Assembly: GCF_001648775.1 (NCBI RefSeq)
Contig: NZ_LVEJ01000025.1
Coordinates: 32,644-96,643 of the forward strand
Direction of reading: 5' to 3'
Source: Pseudomonas fluorescens
GTDB taxonomy: Bacteria; Pseudomonadota; Gammaproteobacteria; Pseudomonadales; Pseudomonadaceae
Length of the DNA stretch: 64,000 nt
Shown here: piece by piece, positions 27,613 to 36,413 of the stretch
Layout of the letters: each line of letters starts with the position of its first letter
Numbering within the stretch: the first letter of the stretch is position 1
Made by a program: the position numbers and the translations under genes
The notes under the pieces: model-generated
What the model was told of the DNA's origin: nothing
What the model saw: the letters and a program-made list of their open reading frames with translations, nothing else
The model's database searches: none

Positions 27613-28599
27613 ATGAAATTCGATCTCGCCTACTGCCTCAGCCTCGACGACAAGTTGTCGATCTATGATGTTCGCGATCTCAATTTCGATGAGACGGTGG
27701 CGTTTGACTCCGCGAAGGAACAGTTCCAGTGCCCCAACGATGCCTGTCGTTCGGCGTTCGAGGCTTCCAATGAGTTGGGTACGTTCAACGCGAAGAACGT
27801 GAATTACGTGCGCACGCCGCACTTCAAGAATCTGCCCACTACGCAGCATGTGGCGGGCTGTCCGTATGTGAGTTTGAAGGCTTCAGCGTCTGGTGTTGAG
27901 ACGGCGGATGGCGAGGTGGATGACGGGCGTGAGGAACACTTCCCATCAGAGTTGTTGCTGACCCGGCGTGAGTATGTGCGCAAGCCTGTCGCGCCAGCGG
28001 GGGCGGCGGATGTATTACGCGATGATCCAATGCGGGTGGCGGCGGACAGTGGTAAAGAGTCGGCGGGTCGTGAGTCGGCGCCGGACAAGACCAGTGTTTT
28101 TGCGCATCCGGTGGAGTGTTTTGTTTCCAACTTCGCGGACAAGGAGTTGCTCAAGCGGATGCCGTTGAAGGTCGGCGAGCATTCGGCGCCGTACAGTTCG
28201 TTCTTCAAGAAGATTGAGTATCTGACGGACAACAAGGGGCTGATTTACTGGGGGCGGATCAAGAAGATCGAGGACTTCCACAGTGCCAGTTTTCGTATCG
28301 ATTTCGAGGACAAGGTCTGGTTCAAGAAGCCCGACGACAATAAGAAGAAGCCGTATCCGGTAAGTGTTTATCTGAACAAGAAGCTGATCGACAACTACCG
28401 CAAGCGCAAGGCGTTTCTGGAGGAGATCAAGCACGCGGTGGATAGCGACAAGGCGTTGTTCTGTTTCTTCTATGGGGTGACGCCGGAGTTGAAGCAGGTG
28501 CCCGGCAAGAAGAACCCCGAAAAGCCTTTCGAGGTCTTCAATGCCAATATCGAGAACCTGGATCACTTCATTATTCGTGAAGCGCCGGGGCTGGAGTGA
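27613..28599 (+). CDS. Unknown protein with Cys/His-rich, CoiA-like N-terminus
   Basis: A 328-residue cytoplasmic protein of unknown function. Near residues 38-80, CPNDACRSAFEAS, then PHFKNLPTTQHVAGCPY, gives a C-x4-C...H-x9-H-x3-C pattern like the zinc-ribbon found before the nuclease of CoiA-like and defence-associated proteins. The rest is charged, with IYWGRIKKIEDF and VWFKKPDDNKKKPYP; no catalytic motif is recognised. I chose the start MKFDLAYCLSL; an in-frame ATG 63 nt upstream gives a proline-rich extension. It is divergent from mcrBC, and its stop lies 3 nt from a convergent gene. Confidence 0.7.
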   Translation: MKFDLAYCLSLDDKLSIYDVRDLNFDETVAFDSAKEQFQCPNDACRSAFEASNELGTFNAKNVNYVRTPHFKNLPTTQHVAGCPYVSLKASASGVETADGEVDDGREEHFPSELLLTRREYVRKPVAPAGAADVLRDDPMRVAADSGKESAGRESAPDKTSVFAHPVECFVSNFADKELLKRMPLKVGEHSAPYSSFFKKIEYLTDNKGLIYWGRIKKIEDFHSASFRIDFEDKVWFKKPDDNKKKPYPVSVYLNKKLIDNYRKRKAFLEEIKHAVDSDKALFCFFYGVTPELKQVPGKKNPEKPFEVFNANIENLDHFIIREAPGLE

Positions 28600-28602
28600 T
28601 GG

Positions 28603-29799
28603 TTAGCTTTTGGGCAGTTGCAGTTTGACGGCGCCGGGGTGTTGTTTGACGAGTGAGTACGGCAGGATCGACCAGTCGGGTGAATCGCAGGCTCGTTCTA
28701 TGCGGGCGAAGTACGCTCCGATGTACAAACCTTTTTCGGTGAAGTGCCAGTTGGAATAGCTCCAGTTATCTTCATTGGTGAAGTCGCAACTGTCTTCATC
28801 TCCGCCTGCCGGTTTCTTCATTTCATCCGGGTACAGCGCGGTGAGTTGTTTGATCAGCCACGGCCCGAAGACTTCGCGTTGATACTTTGAGCGCGCTGCG
28901 TCTTCGGTCTCGGTCAGAGGTTTGTCACCGCCTCTGTAACGATCAGCATGAAGGATTGGCTGACCCTCGCCCACCCAGAGTACGTCTTCGAGCGACAACG
29001 GATGGCCGGTTTTCACATCGATGTTGAGCGGTGAATCACCGAAGTCTGGGTGCGCACCGCCGCAGTCGTAGCTGGTGGAAATGTTCAGGCTGATGACGCT
29101 GGGCGAGATAAATGTCGGGGTGACGTCCTGAAGGAATTCGGCGTAACCGCGACCTCGCAACTGGCAACCGTAATAACTGATGGCCTCGTCCCACAAGCGC
29201 CCGAGCAATTGCTGGTTAACCCGTTGCAGATCTTCTTGTGGCATCCCGGATTCGATGCTGAACATGGACATCTTGGTATCAGGCTCTTCCCACCATTGCA
29301 GGGAGTAGCCCATGAAGTCCTGCTTTTTCCCGGGTTTGAGTTTCAGTCCCTGAAGCCGTAGGTATTCGTAAGGCTCGCTCTTGGGCAACTTGGCGATGTA
29401 GGGCAATGCATTCGCTGGCACTTCGGGAAGTGGCGTATCAGTGACCAGTACGGGCAACTTTTTGCCTTTCGGATTTTGCCATTCGCCCTTCCAGCCGCCA
29501 TCAATCTGTTGCAGTTTCAGCGTCGGTAACGGCTTGCCTGGCTCCATACGATCACTGCCCTCTGTGAGCAGCAAGACGTCATTTTTATAGGTGCCGTTAA
29601 GCTCTAGATCGCGGTGAAATTTCTCATAAAAGTAGCGACCGGTGACTTGCTCCGGGTCACTAATATCGACTTCGAAAACGATCGGCATTTTGCCCAACGT
29701 GCCGGTGAACACCAGCCGGTTGTCTTCGGCGTACGCGGTGGATAGCAGCGAGAACAGCACAGCAGCGCAGGTTGCCAGGCGCATCAGTCCCTTGAGCAT
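28603..29799 (-). CDS. Secreted protein, DUF3298-like C-terminal region (paralogue 1)
   Basis: A 398-residue exported protein with signal peptide MLKGLMRLATCAAVLFSLLSTAYA. The N-terminal half has the signature FTGTLGKMPIVFEVD and GRYFYEKFHRDLELNG; the second half has SYDCGGAHPDFGDSPLNIDVKTG, like the GAHP...KTG block of DUF3298/RsiV-type domains. It shares these blocks with the next gene, so the two are tandem duplicates. AAGGAA precedes the ATG. Function unknown; a periplasmic or cell-surface role is likely from the signal alone. Confidence 0.8.
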   Translation of the reverse strand: MLKGLMRLATCAAVLFSLLSTAYAEDNRLVFTGTLGKMPIVFEVDISDPEQVTGRYFYEKFHRDLELNGTYKNDVLLLTEGSDRMEPGKPLPTLKLQQIDGGWKGEWQNPKGKKLPVLVTDTPLPEVPANALPYIAKLPKSEPYEYLRLQGLKLKPGKKQDFMGYSLQWWEEPDTKMSMFSIESGMPQEDLQRVNQQLLGRLWDEAISYYGCQLRGRGYAEFLQDVTPTFISPSVISLNISTSYDCGGAHPDFGDSPLNIDVKTGHPLSLEDVLWVGEGQPILHADRYRGGDKPLTETEDAARSKYQREVFGPWLIKQLTALYPDEMKKPAGGDEDSCDFTNEDNWSYSNWHFTEKGLYIGAYFARIERACDSPDWSILPYSLVKQHPGAVKLQLPKS

Positions 29800-29924
29800 T
29801 GATCGTTCCTTGAAAGAGGCGGAGGCCGCGCCGGCATTGGAGGACCGGCGCGGATAAATTCGCGGCGATTATGGCGGGGTTACGCCTGGTAATCGAGAGT
29901 CTGCGCTTGAAAGATAACGCCACC

Positions 29925-31073
29925 TCAAGGCAGTTGCAGTGCAACCCCGCCCGGATGTTGTTTGACGATTGTGTACGGCAGAACGCTCCAGTCCACGAAT
30001 CCGCAGACCGCCGCGACGTGGGCAAATGATGGCTCGAGCTTGATGCCCTGTTCCGTGAAGTACCAACCCGGATAATGCCAGGGATAATCCTCGTCGTAGC
30101 CGCAATCGTTTTCACCCTCGGGGGTGACGGTCATTTCGTTTGGGTAGAGTTTCAGCAACTGTGCGACCAACCAAGGTGCCAGTTCAGTGTTGCGGTAGTT
30201 CGACCACGCTGTCGAAGAGCTGGGTGAGCCCGCGGCGAAATTTTCATATTCCTCGTAGTGCAACGGCTTGCCCTGCCCCACCCACAAAACATCATCAAGG
30301 GTCAGAAGCTTGCCTGTCTTGGTATCGATGTTGAGCGCGTCGTGGCTTTGATCCGGATAGGCACCGCCACAGTAATAGTCCGATGAAATCCGCACACTCA
30401 TCACTGTGGGCGACATCCACAGTGGCTGGCTCCACTGCGCATAACTTCCAGAACAGCCATAAGACGACAACACTTCGCCCCACAAACGCGCCATCAATTG
30501 TTGGTTGATACGTCGACGCTCTTCGAGGGAGTAACCGGTCACCACTTCGAACAGAGAAGTGTCTGTCTTCGGCTCGGTCCACCACTGCAGCGTGTAGCCC
30601 ATGAAGGTGTCGGTCTTGCCTTTTTTGAGGGTGACGCCCTGCAGTCGCAGATATTCGTAAGGATACTTGTCGTGAAGGATGGTGAAAAAGGGCAAGGCAT
30701 CGTCGGGTACATCGGGGATGACGGCTGGTTCTAACTTGACCTTCAGGATTTTCCCAGCGGTACTCGTCCACTCGCCATACCAACCTTGAGTTGTCGGCTG
30801 CAGACGAAGGGTCGGGCGCGAGTCTTCCATCCGCGAACCTTCTTCCAGCATCAGTGTTTCCCCGTCCAGGGCACCGTCGAGTGGCAGATCCTTGCGATAC
30901 TTCTTATAGAAGTAACGACCCTCTCCAGTGCGAGTGTTTATTTCGAGGACGATGGCCGCTTTACCCAAGGTGCCGGTGTACACCTGCCCGCCGTTGTCGG
31001 CCCACGTTGCAGTCGAGACAAACAACCCCGTCAGAAAAAGAACAGCGAAAAGGCGTAACAATCCTCGGAACAT
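29925..31073 (-). CDS. Secreted protein, DUF3298-like C-terminal region (paralogue 2)
   Basis: A 382-residue paralogue of the downstream gene: signal peptide MFRGLLRLFAVLFLTGLFVS...TWA, then YTGTLGKAAIVLEIN, GRYFYKKYRKDLPLDG, YEYLRLQGVTLKKGKTDTF, DYYCGGAYPDQSHDALNIDT. I chose the ATG start over the GTG one codon earlier because AAGGA lies 7 nt upstream of the ATG. Conserved cysteines (CGGA, EDSCDF/ENDCGY) recur in both copies. A 125-nt gap lies between the paralogues, so they may have separate promoters. Function unknown. Confidence 0.8.
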   Translation of the reverse strand: MFRGLLRLFAVLFLTGLFVSTATWADNGGQVYTGTLGKAAIVLEINTRTGEGRYFYKKYRKDLPLDGALDGETLMLEEGSRMEDSRPTLRLQPTTQGWYGEWTSTAGKILKVKLEPAVIPDVPDDALPFFTILHDKYPYEYLRLQGVTLKKGKTDTFMGYTLQWWTEPKTDTSLFEVVTGYSLEERRRINQQLMARLWGEVLSSYGCSGSYAQWSQPLWMSPTVMSVRISSDYYCGGAYPDQSHDALNIDTKTGKLLTLDDVLWVGQGKPLHYEEYENFAAGSPSSSTAWSNYRNTELAPWLVAQLLKLYPNEMTVTPEGENDCGYDEDYPWHYPGWYFTEQGIKLEPSFAHVAAVCGFVDWSVLPYTIVKQHPGGVALQLP

Positions 31074-31163
31074 CACTTCATCCTTGAATAAACGAGCAAC
31101 TGCCCGCCAAAAGAAGCTGCGGATTATGTCGAGGTTGCGCGGGGGAATCGAGCGCTGTCGCCT

Positions 31164-31979
31164 TTAACTCAAGCACATGCTGATCATCACCATCAGCAAC
31201 AGCCCGATGTACACACGCGCATGCACCCGATCCGGGATCCGCCCAATCCATGGCTCGGCCAACCGAATCCCGATGAGCGAGCCAACCGTGAGCACCGCAA
31301 ACGCCAGCAAATCCACATACCCGACAAACCACGCCCCCAGCTCTGCCTGACTGAACCCGGCCAGCGCCATGTACGTCAGCGTCCCCGCCAATGCCACCGG
31401 CACGCTCAACGGGTTAGCCATGGACGTCGCTTGCGACATGCTCAAGCCACAACGACGCAACAGCGGCACGGTCATGATGCTGCCTCCTACACCGAGAAAC
31501 GTCGCGATGGCGCCGATGCCTACACCGCCTGCGGAAGTTTCCGTAGCGCCAAGTCGGCGTGGGATGACGTCTGGGCTCTGAGTGAGAAAGCCGCGTCGCA
31601 GCAGACAATCGACGATGGTCACGCCAAGGTAGCCGATGAACGCGTAGCGAATCACGTCGCCGCTGACCCAAACCGCGGCTATTGCACCCACGACCGCACC
31701 CACGCCGATAAACCCTCCTAAAGGCCACAGGTAATGGCGGATGAGATTGCCGGCGCGGCGGTGTTTGTCGGTGGCGATCAGGGCGTTGACGATCATCACG
31801 CAGGTCGAGGTGGCGACGGCGATGTGCATCGCTGACTGACTGATCGGGTCGTCGGCGCCGTGGCTCGCGGTGAGCAGGCGATACAGCAGCGGCACAACGA
31901 CGAAGCCGCCGCCGAAGCCGAACAGCACGGCGGTGACGCCGGTCAGGCAGCCGAAGAGGGTTAGTAGTAAGTAGAACAT
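31164..31979 (-). CDS. TauE/SafE-family sulfite/organosulfonate exporter
   Basis: A 271-residue inner-membrane protein with about eight hydrophobic segments and the family repeats FGFGGGFVVVPLLYRLL and FLGVGGSIMTVPLLRRCG, each with the glycine-rich proline loop. Members move sulfite, sulfoacetate or related anions out of the cell; the substrate here cannot be told. It is divergent from an AraC-type regulator 112 nt away, which probably controls it. Confidence 0.85.
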   Translation of the reverse strand: MFYLLLTLFGCLTGVTAVLFGFGGGFVVVPLLYRLLTASHGADDPISQSAMHIAVATSTCVMIVNALIATDKHRRAGNLIRHYLWPLGGFIGVGAVVGAIAAVWVSGDVIRYAFIGYLGVTIVDCLLRRGFLTQSPDVIPRRLGATETSAGGVGIGAIATFLGVGGSIMTVPLLRRCGLSMSQATSMANPLSVPVALAGTLTYMALAGFSQAELGAWFVGYVDLLAFAVLTVGSLIGIRLAEPWIGRIPDRVHARVYIGLLLMVMISMCLS

Positions 31980-32091
31980 GTCGAGGTGTCCGGTCAGGGA
32001 AAGCAGTCGACGATAGAGCGACGTGGCTTGGCCTGCTTCAGCAAGTCAGCCAATAATGTTTGCGTTTACGCCAACCACCAGGAAACGCCTG

Positions 32092-32859
32092 ATGCGCAAT
32101 GTTTCGATCAATCTGCTGGATGACACGCCGCGCGCGGTGGTGGCGATCGGTACGGATTATTCCCACGGTCACCTGCTGCCTTTTCATACACATCGACGGG
32201 CGCAGTTGTTGTACGGCGCGACCGGTGTGATGCAGGTCAGCACCCATGACGGCAACTGGGTGGTGCCGCCGCAGCGGGCGGTGTGGATTCCGCCGGGGGT
32301 GGCGCATGAGGTATTGATGCTTGGGGTCAGCACTCGCAGCTTGTACATCGAACCCAGTGCGGTGGATCTGGGGGAGCGCTGCCAAGTGATCAGCGTGTCG
32401 CCGCTGATGCGGCATTTGTTGATGGAGGCGGTGGAAGTGCCGCAGGTCTATGACCTTAACGGGCGAGATGGCGTGTTGATCGATCTGTTGCTGCATGAAT
32501 TGACGCGCAGTGCGCCGCTGCCGTTGCACATCCCGCTACCGACTGACGGAAAACTCCTGTCTCTGTGTCAGAACTTTCTGCATCAGCCGTACGCCCATCA
32601 ATCTCCACAGCAGTGGGCCGACCAGTTACACATAAGCTTGCGTACCTTCAACAGACTCTTTCGCCAACAAACCGGTTTGAGTTTCAGCCAATGGCGTCAG
32701 CGTGCCTGTGTGGTCCTGGCGCTGGCGCGTTTGGCCTCGGGTGAAGCGGTGACGCGCATCGCGCTGGACTTCGGTTATGAGAGCCCGGCGGCGTTCTCGA
32801 CGATGTTCCGGCGGATCCTCGGGCAGGCACCGTCCGTCTGGTTGGAGGCGGCGAATTAG
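32092..32859 (+). CDS. AraC-family regulator with cupin sensor
   Basis: A 255-residue regulator: an N-terminal cupin (LPFHTHRRAQLLYGATGVMQV, WVVPPQRAVWIPPGVAHEV) and a C-terminal AraC DNA-binding domain (SPQQWADQLHISLRTFNRLF, RIALDFGYESPAAFSTMFRR). I chose the start MRNVSINLLDD for the AGGAAA 7 nt upstream; two earlier in-frame ATGs lack one. It is divergent from the TauE-type exporter and is its likely regulator. Confidence 0.87.
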   Translation: MRNVSINLLDDTPRAVVAIGTDYSHGHLLPFHTHRRAQLLYGATGVMQVSTHDGNWVVPPQRAVWIPPGVAHEVLMLGVSTRSLYIEPSAVDLGERCQVISVSPLMRHLLMEAVEVPQVYDLNGRDGVLIDLLLHELTRSAPLPLHIPLPTDGKLLSLCQNFLHQPYAHQSPQQWADQLHISLRTFNRLFRQQTGLSFSQWRQRACVVLALARLASGEAVTRIALDFGYESPAAFSTMFRRILGQAPSVWLEAAN

Positions 32860-32896
32860 GGCAAATCAAAAAATGCGTTTGATCCCGGCCGAAAAC

Positions 32897-32916
32897 AACT
32901 GTACAAAAACACAGTA
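32897..32916 (+). promoter_or_regulatory. LexA (SOS) box
   Basis: AACTGTACAAAAACACAGTA contains CTGT-N8-ACAG, the gammaproteobacterial LexA operator, with A/T-rich centre and symmetric flanks. It lies 37 nt upstream of the HTH gene start. Confidence 0.8.
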
Positions 32917-32952
32917 CATTTTCAATCAGCACTCTTGAGCCCGGAGCACACC

Positions 32953-33270
32953 ATGGCCTCTCTTGCGATGAACCACATCCTCGAACGCATTGCCCTTTTC
33001 CAGTTCACCCCGACGCACTGCGTCCAGGCCCGAGCGATGCTGGGCTGGAGCGTGGAACAGCTCTCGCGGGAGGCTGAGGTTTCGGTGGAAGACATTCATC
33101 GCTTTGAAGCGCAGCAGGATGTAGCGGATGCGGCGCGACTGGCGCTGGCTTACCGGTTCGAGGCGCAGGGGCTGGTGTTCTTTCCCGGATTTGCGCCGGG
33201 GCGTAGTGCAAGTGTTCAGGGTGCGCCATTGGAGTCAGTGGGGCGTGGGGATTTTGCGATGGTTGAGTAA
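32953..33270 (+). CDS. Small XRE-type helix-turn-helix protein, probably SOS-controlled
   Basis: A 105-residue protein. Residues of about 20-70 (QARAMLGWSVEQLSREAEVS, VEDIHRFEAQQDVADAARLA) match the lambda-repressor-like HTH; the AQGLVFFPGF that follows is the usual strand after such a domain. I chose the start MASLAMNHIL because GGAG lies upstream. A LexA box just upstream implies induction by DNA damage. Targets unknown. Confidence 0.78.
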   Translation: MASLAMNHILERIALFQFTPTHCVQARAMLGWSVEQLSREAEVSVEDIHRFEAQQDVADAARLALAYRFEAQGLVFFPGFAPGRSASVQGAPLESVGRGDFAMVE

Positions 33271-33306
33271 GACAATCGCCCCCGAAGGGGCGAACTGGGC
33301 GAGCTA

Positions 33307-34362
33307 TCAAGCGCTCTGCACCACCGCCTCACTCTCCCCTTCAACCGCCAACCACCATGCCTCCCCGCGTTGCGGTTGAGCGATGTTAAACGCCTCACCC
33401 ATCTGCGGCGTGGTAATCGACACACTGCGTTCCCACGCCAGTGCCAGAATCCGGTCGAACGGTTCGTGCCAGGCGTGCATCGCCAGGTCGAAGGTGCCGT
33501 TGTGAATCGGGAAGAGCCAGCGGCCCTTGAGGTCGATGTGCGCTTGCAAGGTTTCTTCTGGCTGCATGTGCACGTGCGGCCATTCGACGTTGTAGGCGCC
33601 GGTTTCCATCAGGGTCAGGTCGAACGGGCCGTATTGCTCGCCGATGCGTTTGAAGCCGTCGAAGTAGCCGCTGTCACCGCTGAAGAAAATGCGCGTGTCG
33701 CCGTCGATCATCACCCACGATGCCCACAAGGTGCTGTTACCGTCGAACAGGCCACGGCCGGAGAAGTGCTGCGACGGTGTGGCGACGAAACGGATGCCGG
33801 CAATTTCGGCACCCTGCCACCAATCGTACTGGCGGACTTTGCTGGCATCGATACCCCATTTGATCAGGGTGTCGCCGACGCCCAGCGGGGTCAGGAACAG
33901 GTTGGTTTTGGCCGCCAGTCTGAGCACGGCCTGGTAATCGAGGTGGTCGTAATGGTTGTGCGACAGGATTACCGCTTCGATCGGCGGCAACTGGTCAATG
34001 CTGATCGGTGGCTGGTGGAAACGTTTCGGCCCGGCCCACTGCACTGGCGAGGCACGCTCGGCGAAGACCGGGTCGGTGATGAAGAATTTGTCGCGCAGCT
34101 TCAGCAGTAGGGTCGAGTGGCCAAGGCGATAAACGCTGTGGTTTGGCGCCGCCAATAACGCTTCTCGGGTCAACGCTTGCACCGGGATCGGCGCGGCGGG
34201 CCGGGTGTTGCGCGGTTTGTGGAAAATCATGTTCCACATGATCCGCAGCATTTTGCGCAGGCCTTCGCGTTGCACCGGCGCATGATTGCGAAACAGGCCT
34301 TGAGCCTGCCGCGAGGCTTCAGGCGTGGATGTGTTATCCGGGATCGAAACTGGATTGGCCAT
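33307..34362 (-). CDS. MBL-fold metallohydrolase (RomA/NAPE-PLD-like)
   Basis: A 351-residue metallo-beta-lactamase-fold enzyme. The metal motif HNHYDHLD, the later SQHFSGRG and FSGDSGYFDGF (metal Asp), and FPIHNGTFDLAMH fit the UlaG/NAPE-PLD branch. Some relatives act on phospholipids or N-acyl compounds; the substrate here is unknown. I chose the start MANPVSIPD because TGGAGT lies upstream. It is divergent from a TetR repressor with a palindromic operator between them. Confidence 0.86.
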   Translation of the reverse strand: MANPVSIPDNTSTPEASRQAQGLFRNHAPVQREGLRKMLRIMWNMIFHKPRNTRPAAPIPVQALTREALLAAPNHSVYRLGHSTLLLKLRDKFFITDPVFAERASPVQWAGPKRFHQPPISIDQLPPIEAVILSHNHYDHLDYQAVLRLAAKTNLFLTPLGVGDTLIKWGIDASKVRQYDWWQGAEIAGIRFVATPSQHFSGRGLFDGNSTLWASWVMIDGDTRIFFSGDSGYFDGFKRIGEQYGPFDLTLMETGAYNVEWPHVHMQPEETLQAHIDLKGRWLFPIHNGTFDLAMHAWHEPFDRILALAWERSVSITTPQMGEAFNIAQPQRGEAWWLAVEGESEAVVQSA

Positions 34363-34484
34363 GACTGAATGACTCCAGAAAAACCGTGTCATTCACGGTT
34401 TTCCGCGGTGGGACGATAAATGGCCAAAGCTGCACGCATAGGCCGAACTGTCTGGTTTTTAGGCTGCGAGGATTAACGCAACAT

Positions 34485-34500
34485 TACACTGATCGGTGTA
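34485..34500. promoter_or_regulatory. TetR-type palindromic operator
   Basis: TACACTGATCGGTGTA is palindromic at all but one pair of positions. It lies between the divergent metallohydrolase and TetR genes, 78 nt upstream of the TetR start, as expected for autoregulation and repression of the neighbour. Confidence 0.72.
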
Positions 34501-34577
34501 GTTTCTAGGTTGCATCAAAGCGGATGACAAGTAAACTGCCAAGTGTAATTTCATCTTTTCTCTGCCGAAGCGTACTT

Positions 34578-35186
34578 ATGACAGCTCCACAGCGCCTCAC
34601 CGACCGTAAACGCGAAGCCATTATTCAGGCGGCGATTGCCGAATTCCGTGCCAACGGTTTCGAGGTCACCAGCATGGACAAAATCGCGGCCACCGCCGGT
34701 GTCTCCAAGCGCACGGTGTACAACCATTTCCCCAGCAAAGAAGAGCTGTTCGCCGAAATTCTCAACCAGTTATGGACACGCATCAGCGCCGAGCAATCGG
34801 TGGTCTATAACCGCGAACAGCCGCTGCGCGAACAGTTGCGGCAGATGCTCCAGGCCAAAGTGCAGTTGATGGCCGACGAAAACTTTCTGACCCTGGCGCG
34901 TGTGGCGATTGCCGCCACCATCCATTCGCCGGAACGTGCGCAGAACATGGTCGAGCGCATGGGCGAACGTGAAGAGGGTCTGACCGTGTGGATCCGTGCC
35001 GCCCAGGCCGATGGGCGCTTGAAAACGGTCGATCCGGAGTTCGCCGCGCATCAGGTCCAAGGGTTGCTCAAGACCTTTGGTTTCTGGCCACAGATGTCGA
35101 TGGGCCGTGCCGCGTTGGATGCGGAGATGCAGAACACCGTTGCCGAATCGGCGCTGGAGATGTTTCTGGCCTGTTATCAGCTCTAA
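34578..35186 (+). CDS. TetR/AcrR-family regulator
   Basis: A 202-residue repressor. The HTH is at about residues 10-55: FRANGFEVTSMDKIAATAGVS and KRTVYNHFPSKEELF. The C-terminal part resembles the TetR C-terminal region often called TetR_C_7/AefR-like (VQGLLKTFGFWPQM). I chose the start MTAPQRLTDRKRE; the frame opens 18 codons earlier. Probably represses the divergent MBL hydrolase through the palindrome 34485-34500. Confidence 0.88.
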   Translation: MTAPQRLTDRKREAIIQAAIAEFRANGFEVTSMDKIAATAGVSKRTVYNHFPSKEELFAEILNQLWTRISAEQSVVYNREQPLREQLRQMLQAKVQLMADENFLTLARVAIAATIHSPERAQNMVERMGEREEGLTVWIRAAQADGRLKTVDPEFAAHQVQGLLKTFGFWPQMSMGRAALDAEMQNTVAESALEMFLACYQL

Positions 35187-35343
35187 ATCGGCCCTCTCCT
35201 GCACTCGCACCGATTAAATGGCTCGGAAGGACACTGATTATTCGCGTTGGAATAAATGACAATGTCCGACAATTGACCGACGGACGGTCTGCCTGAAGAA
35301 AGATACTTCAAAGTATTTCAGGACGAATTTCGCGCAGGGCATC

Positions 35344-36411
35344 ATGGAAAACCAACGCGGCAAAGGCTTGTCATTCGCCAGACGCATTTACCTGCCCAGG
35401 GCCATCGGTCTGGGGGTCGGTTTTTTCAGCGTCGGAGCAGCGTTGTATCCGCTGAACATGCCCGGCTGGATCTGGGTGCTATTGCTGTTCAACGGCTTTG
35501 CCTGGCCGCATCTGGCTTATCAGATGTCGACGCACTCGGCGTTCCCTTATCAGGCCGAGCGCCGCAACCTGTTGTATGACTCGCTGTGCGGCGGGTTCTG
35601 GGCCGCGTGCTTTCAGTTCAGCCCGCTGACCACCGTGACCATCCTGTCGATGATGACCATGAACAACGTCGCCGCCGGCGGCCACCGGTTGTTCGTGTTC
35701 GGCGCCCTCGCGCAAGTCGCCGGCGTGTTGTTGGGCTGGGCAATCTTCGGTTTCAAATTCAGCCTGACGATGACGCAGACACAAGTCTGGGCCTGTCTGC
35801 CGATGCTCACGCTGTATCCCTTGGCACTGGGCATGGTCTGTTATCGCCTGGCGATCAAACTCTCCCAACACAAACGCACACTGAGTGCTCTCAGCCGCAC
35901 CGACAGCCTGACCGGCTTGCTCAACCACGGCGCCTGGAAAGACCTGCTGCACCTGAAGTTTCAGCAGTGTCGGCAACACAACACCCAAGCCACCCTGGCG
36001 CTGATCGACATCGATCACTTCAAAAAAATCAACGACAGTTATGGCCATATCGTCGGCGATGAGGCGCTACGCCAATTGAGCAAGGACCTTAAACGCCTGC
36101 TCGATCAATACGAGTTGGCCGGACGCTACGGCGGTGACGAGTTCTGCGTCATCCTGCCGACGTTGCCTTTAAACAAGGCCGAAGCACTGATGGAACAACT
36201 GCGCGAAACATTGCAGCAGTATCGTCACCCACTGGTGCCGGGGCTGAGAGTGAGCCTTAGTATCGGTTTGGCGCGGTATCAACCCTCGTACAAGGATGCA
36301 CTCGAGTGGCTCGACGATGCCGACAAAGCGCTCTACACCGCTAAACACACGGGTCGCAACACCATCAGCGTGGCCTTGAGCCGTACCGCTACTGACGATG
36401 CCAGCGCCTAA
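35344..36411 (+). CDS. Membrane diguanylate cyclase (MASE2-GGDEF)
   Basis: A 355-residue enzyme making cyclic di-GMP from GTP. Residues of about 10-185 form a MASE2-type membrane sensor (as in AdrA/DgcC) with several hydrophobic segments. The GGDEF domain follows (about 190-350): SRTDSLTGLLNHGAWK, LIDIDHFKKINDSYGH and the active-site RYGGDEF. The position of the inhibitory RxxD motif, five residues before GGDEF, reads DQYE, so product inhibition is probably lost. Its neighbour is a BdlA-like receptor, which suggests a biofilm-control pair. Confidence 0.92.
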   Translation: MENQRGKGLSFARRIYLPRAIGLGVGFFSVGAALYPLNMPGWIWVLLLFNGFAWPHLAYQMSTHSAFPYQAERRNLLYDSLCGGFWAACFQFSPLTTVTILSMMTMNNVAAGGHRLFVFGALAQVAGVLLGWAIFGFKFSLTMTQTQVWACLPMLTLYPLALGMVCYRLAIKLSQHKRTLSALSRTDSLTGLLNHGAWKDLLHLKFQQCRQHNTQATLALIDIDHFKKINDSYGHIVGDEALRQLSKDLKRLLDQYELAGRYGGDEFCVILPTLPLNKAEALMEQLRETLQQYRHPLVPGLRVSLSIGLARYQPSYKDALEWLDDADKALYTAKHTGRNTISVALSRTATDDASA

Positions 36412-36413
36412 AA

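Noticed and set aside
27300..27614. N-terminal extension of McrB to 27614
   Set aside because: The added 105 residues are Gly-rich and unlike any McrB reader domain, and a good ribosome-binding site precedes 27299.
23000..31100. Prophage or integrative element around mcrBC
   Set aside because: No integrase, tRNA attachment site or phage structural gene is visible; only base composition differs.
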